Shown: piece after piece, positions 6,801 to 12,056 of the stretch
How the letters are laid out: each line of letters opens with the position of its first letter
Position numbering within the stretch: the stretch's first letter is position 1
NCBI GenBank assembly: GCA_900752545.1
Contig: CAADVS010000017.1
Span: forward strand, 1 to 12,056
Reading direction: 5' to 3'
DNA: 12,056 nt
Source of the DNA: an uncultured Collinsella sp.
GTDB lineage: Bacteria > Actinomycetota > Coriobacteriia > Coriobacteriales > Coriobacteriaceae
Notes under the pieces: model-generated
Seen by the model: the letters and a program-made list of their open reading frames with translations, nothing else
Databases searched by the model: none
Told to the model about the DNA's origin: nothing
Position numbers and translations under genes: made by a program

Positions 6801-6875
6801 GCATGATTTAAGAAGAGCACACGAGGGTTTGACGCAGGGTTTGCGTTTGCCCAGCAAACACTTTAGCGGGGAGAC

Positions 6876-7229
6876 GTGAAGCGCATGGAGTACAGGACAA
6901 CGGCAAAGCTGGTCATTCAAGCGTGCGACAAAGATCTGCCGGGCGTCTTCGGCCACGGCTGCGTCTTGCTGCTGCAGGGCATCGCCCGCGAGCATTCGCT
7001 CAACCGCGCCGCCAAGAGCATGGGCATGGCCTATTCCAAAGCGTGGCGTATTGTGAACGAGGCGGAAGGCCAGCTGGGCTGCAAGCTCATCGAGCGCGAC
7101 GGCGCCCGCGGATCCACCCTCACCCCCGCCGGCGAGCGAGCCATAGCGGTCTACGAAGAGCTGCAGGCCGACATTAACAACGTCATCGCCACCAAAGCCA
7201 ACGCCCTCATCGCCAGCATCATAGAGTAG
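6876..7229 (+). CDS. Small ModE/LysR-type winged helix-turn-helix DNA-binding protein
   Basis: The 117-residue protein is essentially one DNA-binding domain. Residues 42-62, NRAAKSMGMAYSKAWRIVNEA, are the typical ModE N-terminal helix-turn-helix, followed by a wing ending in LTPAGERAI and a long helix (about 86-110) likely used for dimerisation. There is no C-terminal molybdate-binding (MOP/TOBE) domain, so it probably does not sense molybdate the way E. coli ModE does. The start is uncertain: GTG at 6876 has GGGGAG only two bases upstream, whereas ATG at 6885 (114 residues) has it eleven bases away. It is the only plus-strand gene, divergent from guaB, and no molybdenum transport or cofactor genes are in view. 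Its target is unknown; autoregulation or control of guaB is possible. Confidence 0.85.
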   Translation: MKRMEYRTTAKLVIQACDKDLPGVFGHGCVLLLQGIAREHSLNRAAKSMGMAYSKAWRIVNEAEGQLGCKLIERDGARGSTLTPAGERAIAVYEELQADINNVIATKANALIASIIE

Positions 7230-7251
7230 CCCATTTGGGACGGGGCTTTTT
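7228..7251 (+). terminator. Probable terminator of the ModE-like gene
   Basis: AGCCC (7228-7232, starting inside the stop codon) pairs with GGGCT (7243-7247), followed by a run of five Ts. The stem is short but GC-rich and correctly placed. Confidence 0.55.
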
Positions 7252-7269
7252 AGCTACCCAACCCCTTCT

Positions 7270-7344
7270 CATAAGTTGCGGTGAAATAGGGACTGTTTAT
7301 GCGGTTAAAGCCGTAAATCAATCCATATTTCACCGCAACTTATG
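7270..7344. repeat. 75-base imperfect palindrome with perfect 19-bp arms
   Basis: The outer 19 bases (7270-7288) are exactly inverted at 7326-7344, beginning CATAAGTTGCGG. The inner part pairs partly and ends in a small CGG/CCG stem around TTAAAG. It lies between the convergent ModE-like gene and the PLP-fold gene. It has no flanking T-runs and I see no target duplication. It resembles REP/MITE-type palindromic repeats; it could also end transcription from both sides. Confidence 0.8.
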
Positions 7345-7362
7345 GAGTCGAGGATGATTTAG

Positions 7363-8355
7363 CTAGTTGCGGAGGGCATTATCTAGGGTGGCGGCCACGA
7401 TCAAGGGGTTGTCGGTGCCGGCGAAGAGGCGGACGGTGCTCCCCTGTTTGCCGCATGGGGCCGAAAGGCGCGTCGTTGCGCCGCCGGCAGACGATGTGCG
7501 AAACTCCATCGGCAAAGCGTCGAACAGCTCGCCCGCGCTACGATCAATAAGGTCAAACTCAACTGCCGGACCAAAGCCGTGCTCGAGGATTCCCGTTGCA
7601 ACCGTATGGTCGGGATGCGAGCTCAGCCCGGGATAGCGCACGTTGCGCACCATCTCATTGGCGGCCAAGTACTCGGACAGCGCACGTGCGCGGTCGAAGT
7701 GTGCCTGCATGCGGAAATCGAGCGAGTCCAGTCCCCGCTCCAGCACACCGGCCTCGTCAGCAGTCAATTCAAACTTGGCCAAGCCACGGCCCTCAAGCAG
7801 GGCATGCGCGCACTCGGCCGCGGCATCCACACGATGGCGCTTGAGCTGCGAGCGCGCGACCGATACGGCAACCAACTTGCGCGGAGCATCACCGGCGCAT
7901 ACGCGATCGAGCGCCTCGAGCGACAGCGCAGCACCCAGCCGCAGCGAATCGCAGCCAAAAGCTGACGCCACGGTGTTGTCCACCACGAGCAACGCATGGG
8001 CCTCACGCGCGGCGCGTCCTAACGCGCGCAGATCGGGCACGCGCAATCCAAACCCGCCAATAGAGTTGACGAACCACCACAGGTGCGGCCCCTCGACCTC
8101 AAACGAAGTCTCAAAGCCCTCGGACGCGGCGGGAAACGCCTCGGCGGACGGCGAGCCCACCATCACAACATCGCAGCCGTCAAATCCGCTCGCAAACGCA
8201 TCGGCAAAGTCGTCCGCAAAGACCACCAGGCGGTCACCGGGACGCACAATCCCCAGCTGCGACAGTGCTGCTGGCACATGCGAGGCCACAAGCAACCGCG
8301 CCTCACGCGCGCCGTTCCTCAAAGCCCAGGCCTCTTCTAGCTGCTGTACGCCCAT
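7363..8355 (-). CDS. Divergent cystathionine gamma-synthase-family (Cys/Met metabolism PLP fold) protein, catalytic lysine apparently replaced
   Basis: Family membership rests on VVDNT at 124-128 (PLP-ring aspartate D126), YPGLSSHPDH at 241-250, which matches the conserved YPGLPSHP block, and a C-terminal segment near RLFAGTDNPLIVAATL where the family has RLSVGIED. In usual members the VDNT block is followed by HSxTK, whose lysine holds PLP. Here, after an insertion of about 17 residues, the aligned segment is VSVARSQLKRH (164-174), with R168 at the lysine position and K172 nearby. The protein is 330 residues against the usual 380-400, lacking much of the N-terminal arm that completes the neighbouring active site. 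The frame opens at 8379, but the ATG at 8355 is chosen because AGGGAGG lies seven bases before it. It may be inactive, regulatory or a changed enzyme; the substrate is unknown. Confidence 0.8.
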   Translation of the reverse strand: MGVQQLEEAWALRNGAREARLLVASHVPAALSQLGIVRPGDRLVVFADDFADAFASGFDGCDVVMVGSPSAEAFPAASEGFETSFEVEGPHLWWFVNSIGGFGLRVPDLRALGRAAREAHALLVVDNTVASAFGCDSLRLGAALSLEALDRVCAGDAPRKLVAVSVARSQLKRHRVDAAAECAHALLEGRGLAKFELTADEAGVLERGLDSLDFRMQAHFDRARALSEYLAANEMVRNVRYPGLSSHPDHTVATGILEHGFGPAVEFDLIDRSAGELFDALPMEFRTSSAGGATTRLSAPCGKQGSTVRLFAGTDNPLIVAATLDNALRN

Positions 8356-8377
8356 ACGGCAACCTCCCTTCATTAAC

Positions 8378-8413
8378 AAAAACCCACGATGCGGATGTTT
8401 CCCGCATCGTGGG
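8378..8413 (-). terminator. Strong terminator after the hydrolase, within the leader of the PLP-fold gene
   Basis: A perfect 12-bp stem (CCCACGATGCGG, 8383-8394, with its complement at 8402-8413) has a 7-base loop and is followed on the minus strand by U5. It ends transcription of the sucrose operon 38 bases after the hydrolase stop. Its U-tract is only about nine bases before the next gene's ribosome binding site, so that gene's RNA must either read through it or start after it. Confidence 0.88.
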
Positions 8414-8423
8414 CAACGGCTGC

Positions 8424-8429
8424 AGTATA
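8424..8429 (-). promoter_or_regulatory. Candidate -10 element (TATACT) for the PLP-fold gene
   Basis: TATACT on the minus strand matches the -10 consensus at five of six positions. No good -35 is visible. If used, RNA would start near 8417 and run straight into the terminator stem, making that stem an attenuator. Confidence 0.3.
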
Positions 8430-8451
8430 GCGCCGATATGCGACGAATCGC

Positions 8452-9993
8452 CTAGATGTTGAGCGCGTGATAGGTCACGTTCGCGCCTGGAGCGTCAACG
8501 GTCACGCCATAAGCCTCGGGATAGATGCGCGTCGAAAACACGAGCGCGCCATCGTTCACAAACACCTCGACCGAGGAGACATCGCCAACAATGCGCACGT
8601 TACGAACCTCGTCGATGGGCTCCCAGCGCACGGCACGACCGCAGCCGGCAGAAGCGCGGCCCTCATCGGTAAATCGCATCTCAAAGCGCGCGGGCAGCTC
8701 GCCCTCGGCGGGCAAAAACGCCAGCTTCAGCTCGCCATCAACGATTGCGGTAAATGCGCCGTCGACACAGTCGACAACAACGTCAAAGCAGGTGTCGCCG
8801 GCAACCTCCAACGAACCCTCCCCCATACGCACCGAGGCATAATGGTGCTCGATCTCGCGCACCGGCTGCTGCAGCACCACGCCGCCGGCACCGGCTGTAA
8901 GCTCACGCGGCACTGTCATGCAGTGCTGCCAGCCGCACGCCACGGTGGGCGCATTGTCATAGGTCGGCTCATCGGGCATGCCCATCCAGCCAATCAGAAT
9001 GTGGCGACCATCCTCGGCCGTGAACTCCTGCGGAGCATAGAAGTCAAAGCCGGCGTCCCACAGGCGGAACTCGCCCAGCTCATAGGCGTCATTGCCACCC
9101 GTAATGTCGCCCGTTACAGGCATGTAGCCCGCTGCATACACATTGCCGCGGTCCCAACGACCGCCCTCAAGACCCTGGGGAGAGAAGGACAGCCACTTCG
9201 CCGGTACACCGCCATCCGGCTCAAGCTCAAGGTATCCCGGGCACTCCCACATAAAGCCAAAGCGCTCGGGCGTAGACACACGACTCTCGAGCTCCCAACT
9301 CAGCATATCCGCCGAGCCATACACCAGGATCTCGCCCACATCGCGCCCGGCGCCCTCGCCGTGCATCGCACAAAAACGGCTCTCGATATGCGGTCCATCC
9401 ACGCGACGACGGGCGCCCAGCACCATGTGATAACGCCCGTCCGCGTCACGCCACACCTTGGGATCGCGCACGTGGCAGGTCAAATCCTCGGGATAATCCT
9501 CGGACGCCAGCACCACACGCTTTTGGCTGAACTCCCGACCGGCAAGGCCATCGACGCTCTCCACATAAACGGTATCGGCGCGGCGGCCGGTATTGACGTA
9601 GTCGTACGTGCCGTCCGCATCGGAAAGCTTCACGTTGCCTGTGTACAGCACGCGAATGCGACCGTCCTCGGCAAGCGCGGAGCCCGAATACACACCGTGG
9701 CAATCGAACGGCTCGTCGGGCAGTAGCGGAGCGCCAACGTAGTCCCACGTCATAAGGTCGCGACTCGTCGCATGACCCCAGACCTTAACGCCGCCCTCGA
9801 CATCAAACGGCGCATACTGAAAATAGGCATGAAACACGCCGCCCGCCTGGCAAAGACCGTTGGGGTCGTTGAGCCAGCCCGCCGGCGGCATAATATGGAA
9901 GCGCTGGCCATACGCGCCATGACCGCACTCAGAGGCGGCGGCGTCAACAGCGTCAACCAGCTTTGCAAGGTCCCGGCCAAGTGCATTAGACAT
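8452..9993 (-). CDS. scrB: Sucrose-6-phosphate hydrolase (GH32 beta-fructofuranosidase)
   Basis: GH32 enzymes cleave beta-fructofuranosyl bonds; beside a sucrose PTS the expected reaction is sucrose-6-phosphate to glucose-6-phosphate and fructose in the cytoplasm. The three GH32 acidic residues are present: the nucleophile D43 in GWLNDPNG (39-46), the transition-state stabiliser D177 in RDP (176-178), and the acid/base E250 in WECPG (249-253). The five-bladed propeller fills about residues 30-345 and a C-terminal beta-sandwich the rest, ending with the typical VEVFVNDG block. Length 513 is in the family range. There is no signal peptide, agreeing with a cytoplasmic phosphosugar hydrolase. The ATG at 9993 has AGGA eight bases upstream. 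It follows the PTS gene by 108 bases and ends before a strong terminator. A fructan-oligosaccharide substrate is the main alternative. Confidence 0.93.
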   Translation of the reverse strand: MSNALGRDLAKLVDAVDAAASECGHGAYGQRFHIMPPAGWLNDPNGLCQAGGVFHAYFQYAPFDVEGGVKVWGHATSRDLMTWDYVGAPLLPDEPFDCHGVYSGSALAEDGRIRVLYTGNVKLSDADGTYDYVNTGRRADTVYVESVDGLAGREFSQKRVVLASEDYPEDLTCHVRDPKVWRDADGRYHMVLGARRRVDGPHIESRFCAMHGEGAGRDVGEILVYGSADMLSWELESRVSTPERFGFMWECPGYLELEPDGGVPAKWLSFSPQGLEGGRWDRGNVYAAGYMPVTGDITGGNDAYELGEFRLWDAGFDFYAPQEFTAEDGRHILIGWMGMPDEPTYDNAPTVACGWQHCMTVPRELTAGAGGVVLQQPVREIEHHYASVRMGEGSLEVAGDTCFDVVVDCVDGAFTAIVDGELKLAFLPAEGELPARFEMRFTDEGRASAGCGRAVRWEPIDEVRNVRIVGDVSSVEVFVNDGALVFSTRIYPEAYGVTVDAPGANVTYHALNI

Positions 9994-10056
9994 ATCAAAG
10001 TCCTAACGGATCGAAAGTAACAAAAGTACCCGAGATCGGCGCCAGATACGGGAAAC

Positions 10057-10081
10057 GCCCGCGAGTAAACAACCCGCGGGC
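10057..10081 (-). other. Intercistronic hairpin between permease and hydrolase genes
   Basis: GCCCGCG (10057-10063) pairs with CGCGGGC (10075-10081) around an 11-base loop, 20 bases after the permease stop. On the minus strand GTTTCCC follows, too few Us for strong termination. It may stabilise the permease message or attenuate hydrolase expression. Confidence 0.45.
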
Positions 10082-10101
10082 ATCCCCTCAATCAAAAGCT
10101 C

Positions 10102-11502
10102 TTAGGCCTGCTCGGAAGCCTTGGGCTCGTCCTTGTACAGGACAAACGAGACGCCAAAGGAAACCAGCGCGGCGACCGCAAACATGATCGCGTACTGCAC
10201 GGGCTGGGCCAGGCACAGCAGGATACCGAAGATACCGGTAACGCCGGTGCCGGAAGCAGCAAGCGAGGTGAGCGCGCAGACCAGGGCACCGCAGCCGCCG
10301 CCGATGCAGCCGGCGATGAAGGGCTTAAAGAAGCGCAGGTTCACACCAAAGATGGCAGGCTCGGTAATGCCCATGAAGGCGGACAGGGCCGAAGGGAGCG
10401 CCAGGCCCTTGATCTTGGCATCGCGGGTCTTAAAGGCAACGGCGAGCGCGGCGCCACCCTGGGCGATATTGGCAGCGCTGGCGATGGGCAGCCAATAGGT
10501 CACGCCGTACTGGGCGAGCTGGCCCAGGTCGATGGCGGTGTACATCTGGTGGATACCGGTAACGACCGTGGGGGCATAGAACAGGCCGACGATAAAGGAA
10601 CCGATGCCGAAGGGCAGGGTCAGCAGGGCCTGGATCAGGCCGAGGATGGCGTTCTCGGCCCAGACAAAGATGGGGCCGACGGCAACGAGCGTCACGAGCA
10701 CGGTCACGAACACCGAGACGAGCGGGGTCACAAAGAGGTCGAACATCTCGGGAACGATCTTGTGCAGGCGCTTCTCGAGGAAGGCCAGAATGGCGCAGGC
10801 GATAACGATGGGGATAACGTGGCCCTGATAACCGACCCACTCAAAGCTGTAGACGCCGGGAATGACGGTGACCATGGTCTGCACGCCCTCGGAGGCAACC
10901 GTGTAGGCGCTCTGCAGCGAGGAGTTGATGAACGCACCGCCTACGACGGCACCAAGATACGGGTTGGCGCCAAAGGCCTTAGCGGCGGAGTAACCGATCA
11001 GGATCTGCAGAATGCCAAAAGACGTTCCCGAGACCAGGTCGGCGATCTTGTAGATAAAGTTATTGGTGTCGAGCGCGATAAAGCCGTTGGAGGCCATAAA
11101 GTTGAGGGCGCTCATGATGCCCAGCAGCAGGCCCGAAGCCACGATGGCGGGGATGATGGGGACAAAGACGTCGCCGAGCACCTTAATGGCACGCATAAAG
11201 ATGTTCTGCTGCTGCGCCGCGGCCTCCTTGACCTCAGCCTTGGTGGCAGCCTCGACGCCGCTGAGCGCAATGAACTCGTCGTAGACCTTGTTGACGGTGC
11301 CGGTGCCAAAAATAATCTGGAGCTGGCCTTGGGCCTCAAAGACGCCCTTGGCGCCGTCGATATTCTCAAGGGCCTCCTTGTTAACCTTGGAATTATCGGC
11401 AATCACCAGGCGCAGTCGCGTGGCACAGTGCGCGGCCGAAACAACGTTGTCGGCGCCACCGATGTTGTCGAGCACCTCTTGGGCTGATTTGCGGTAGTCC
11501 AT
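10102..11502 (-). CDS. scrA: PTS EIIBC permease, sucrose/beta-glucoside family, probably sucrose-specific
   Basis: This membrane permease imports and phosphorylates its sugar with phosphate passed from EI, HPr and EIIA. The 466-residue protein has an EIIB domain (about 1-88) with phosphorylated cysteine C26 in AAHCATRLR, a linker (about 88-110), then a multi-spanning EIIC domain with many hydrophobic segments and the conserved GITEPAIFG (378-386). No EIIA domain is fused, as in the sucrose PTS proteins that borrow the glucose EIIA. The frame opens at 11535, but the ATG at 11502 (MDYRKSAQEVL) fits the EIIB N-terminus and has GGAGG and AGGGA just upstream. The adjacent GH32 hydrolase and LacI-family regulator point to sucrose; trehalose-type relatives look similar, so specificity is inferred from context. 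Confidence 0.92.
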   Translation of the reverse strand: MDYRKSAQEVLDNIGGADNVVSAAHCATRLRLVIADNSKVNKEALENIDGAKGVFEAQGQLQIIFGTGTVNKVYDEFIALSGVEAATKAEVKEAAAQQQNIFMRAIKVLGDVFVPIIPAIVASGLLLGIMSALNFMASNGFIALDTNNFIYKIADLVSGTSFGILQILIGYSAAKAFGANPYLGAVVGGAFINSSLQSAYTVASEGVQTMVTVIPGVYSFEWVGYQGHVIPIVIACAILAFLEKRLHKIVPEMFDLFVTPLVSVFVTVLVTLVAVGPIFVWAENAILGLIQALLTLPFGIGSFIVGLFYAPTVVTGIHQMYTAIDLGQLAQYGVTYWLPIASAANIAQGGAALAVAFKTRDAKIKGLALPSALSAFMGITEPAIFGVNLRFFKPFIAGCIGGGCGALVCALTSLAASGTGVTGIFGILLCLAQPVQYAIMFAVAALVSFGVSFVLYKDEPKASEQA

Positions 11503-11558
11503 GACTTCCCTTTCCTCCAACGGGCGCATTTGCACCCGACCATCTTTGACACTTACTC

Positions 11559-11572
11559 TGTAATCGATTTCA
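11559..11572. promoter_or_regulatory. cre/LacI-type operator, downstream copy
   Basis: TGTAATCGATTTCA matches the catabolite-responsive consensus TGWAANCGNTNWCA at every specified position and is nearly palindromic about the central CG. It lies in the leader of the permease gene, about 57 bases before its start codon. It may bind the LacI-family regulator encoded next door or a CcpA-like protein. Confidence 0.75.
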
Positions 11573-11584
11573 GTTTGATAAGTC

Positions 11585-11598
11585 TGTAATCGTTTTCA
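11585..11598. promoter_or_regulatory. cre/LacI-type operator, promoter-proximal copy
   Basis: TGTAATCGTTTTCA also matches TGWAANCGNTNWCA throughout. Its centre is 26 bp from the other copy. It overlaps the last base of the proposed -10 and the likely transcription start, so bound repressor would block initiation. Confidence 0.75.
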
Positions 11599-11603
11599 TA
11601 ATA
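11598..11603 (-). promoter_or_regulatory. Candidate -10 element of the sucrose operon
   Basis: TATTAT on the minus strand matches five of six -10 bases. At 17-base spacing the -35 position reads CGGCTT (11626-11621), a poor match, so the promoter may need an activator. Confidence 0.5.
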
Positions 11604-11604
11604 G

Positions 11605-11637
11605 GGTGAACGGTAGGAAAAAGCCGGTGAATGGTAG
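11605..11637 (-). repeat. Tandem 12-base direct repeats at the sucrose promoter
   Basis: On the minus strand CTACCATTCACC (11637-11626) and CTACCGTTCACC (11616-11605) differ at one base and are 21 bp apart, two helical turns. They lie just upstream of the TATTAT box, one around the -35 position and the other in the spacer, which suggests sites for a protein binding one face of the DNA. Confidence 0.6.
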
Positions 11638-11685
11638 TTTTGAGACAAACATAAGGGCTCAAAGGCAGGCAGACATGCCCAAAGC

Positions 11686-12056
11686 CTAGACATTCATAAG
11701 TTGATGGCCGAGCTTGAGCGTCTTGAGACCGCTCTCCCCCTCCACGCCATCGAGCGTGTTGAGCAACATATTGGTCGCCTCGACGCCACTGGTCAGGTAG
11801 CCATAATGCACGGTGGGAATGCCGCCCGTCAGCGCGCGCAAAAAAGCGTTGTCGCCAAAACCGCTCACGCGGTGTGTGCCCTCGCCCATGCCGCAAACCT
11901 CATCGATAGCACGCAGCGCGCCCGCCGCCATGGTGTCGGTCGCGCAGGCGATAAACGAAACATCGGGGGCGACGGAAAGCAGTTCACGCGCCGCACCATA
12001 GCCCGAGTCGAGCGTAAAGGACCCTTGGCGAATCAGGCTCGGATCAAGCGCAACGC
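11686..12056 (-). CDS. LacI-family transcriptional regulator, C-terminal part (partial)
   Basis: The last 122 codons are present, ending in TAG at 11686; the N-terminal helix-turn-helix lies beyond the right edge. The visible part is the second half of the periplasmic-binding-protein-like effector domain: SFIACATDTMAAGALRAI, the usual FxxNDxxAxGxxxAL block in variant form, then HRVSGFGDNAFLRALTGGIPTVHYG, matching VxGFDN...PxLTTV, then a C-terminal dimerisation helix. Such proteins repress sugar operons until they bind the sugar or its phosphate. It is encoded 183 bases upstream of the permease on the same strand and is the obvious candidate for binding the two operators at 11559-11598. A sucrose-repressor role is inferred from position. 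Confidence 0.88.
   Translation of the reverse strand, partial: VALDPSLIRQGSFTLDSGYGAARELLSVAPDVSFIACATDTMAAGALRAIDEVCGMGEGTHRVSGFGDNAFLRALTGGIPTVHYGYLTSGVEATNMLLNTLDGVEGESGLKTLKLGHQLMNV

Noticed and set aside
6811..6820. A possible shared motif (AAGAGCAC) between the ModE-like gene's leader and the leuS hairpin tip
   Set aside because: Only eight bases are shared, with no common context or pairing partner; chance is the simplest explanation.
8356..8379. An earlier start at 8379 for the PLP-fold gene
   Set aside because: That ATG would overlap the terminator U-tract and lacks a ribosome binding site, whereas the ATG at 8355 has AGGGAGG at proper spacing.
10549..11487. A 312-codon plus-strand open frame opposite the PTS permease
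   Set aside because: The product is a repetitive Asp/Gly/Val-rich sequence mirrored from the membrane protein codons; no family is recognisable.
11570..11896. A 108-codon minus-strand open frame overlapping the LacI-family gene
   Set aside because: It is out of frame with the clear LacI effector domain, runs through the promoter repeats and operators, and its product has no recognisable features.

Overview
The window is high-GC bacterial chromosome, read almost entirely from the minus strand. It looks like a Coriobacteriia genome, most plausibly Collinsella or a close relative. That placement is inference from GC-rich codon use, protein character and the mix of an anaerobe-type IMP dehydrogenase with a gut-type sucrose PTS; no 16S or other marker is present. 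All genes but one (the ModE-like gene at 6876-7229) run leftward. No gene-free stretch exceeds 300 bases; the longest gaps, about 258 bases each, are upstream of rimP (2086-2343) and upstream of leuS (4921-5179), and both hold regulatory structure.

Layout from right to left, in the direction of minus-strand transcription. (1) 12056-8452 is a sucrose-type locus: the C-terminal part of a LacI-family regulator, then a control region with two operators matching the cre/LacI-type pattern plus two tandem direct repeats, then a PTS EIIBC permease and a GH32 sucrose-6-phosphate hydrolase. The sugar would be imported and phosphorylated by the PTS, then split by the hydrolase. (2) 8355-7363 is a short, divergent cystathionine gamma-synthase-family protein in which arginine stands where the PLP-binding lysine is expected. 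It sits directly behind a strong terminator that also lies in its own leader. (3) 7344-7270 is a 75-base imperfect palindrome between convergent genes. (4) 7229-6876 is a small DNA-binding protein with only the ModE N-terminal helix-turn-helix, divergent from an IMP dehydrogenase gene (6691-5180) of the Tritrichomonas foetus-like type. (5) 5179-4921 carries the guaB terminator and a roughly 140-base near-perfect hairpin filling the likely leuS 5' leader. (6) 4920-2344 is leuS with a strong terminator. (7) 2192-1 is the rimP-nusA-infB translation/transcription operon, with a consensus-like promoter and an intrinsic terminator placed directly before the rimP ribosome binding site. NusA has a Cys/His-rich C-terminal tail, and the usual ylxR and L7Ae-like genes are absent between nusA and infB.

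I see no CRISPR array, transposase, phage gene, tRNA or rRNA. The most interesting material is regulatory: two genes whose leaders contain a complete terminator just before the ribosome binding site, the very large leuS leader hairpin, and the compact operator array of the sucrose promoter. On the protein side the NusA tail and the lysine-less PLP-fold protein stand out.
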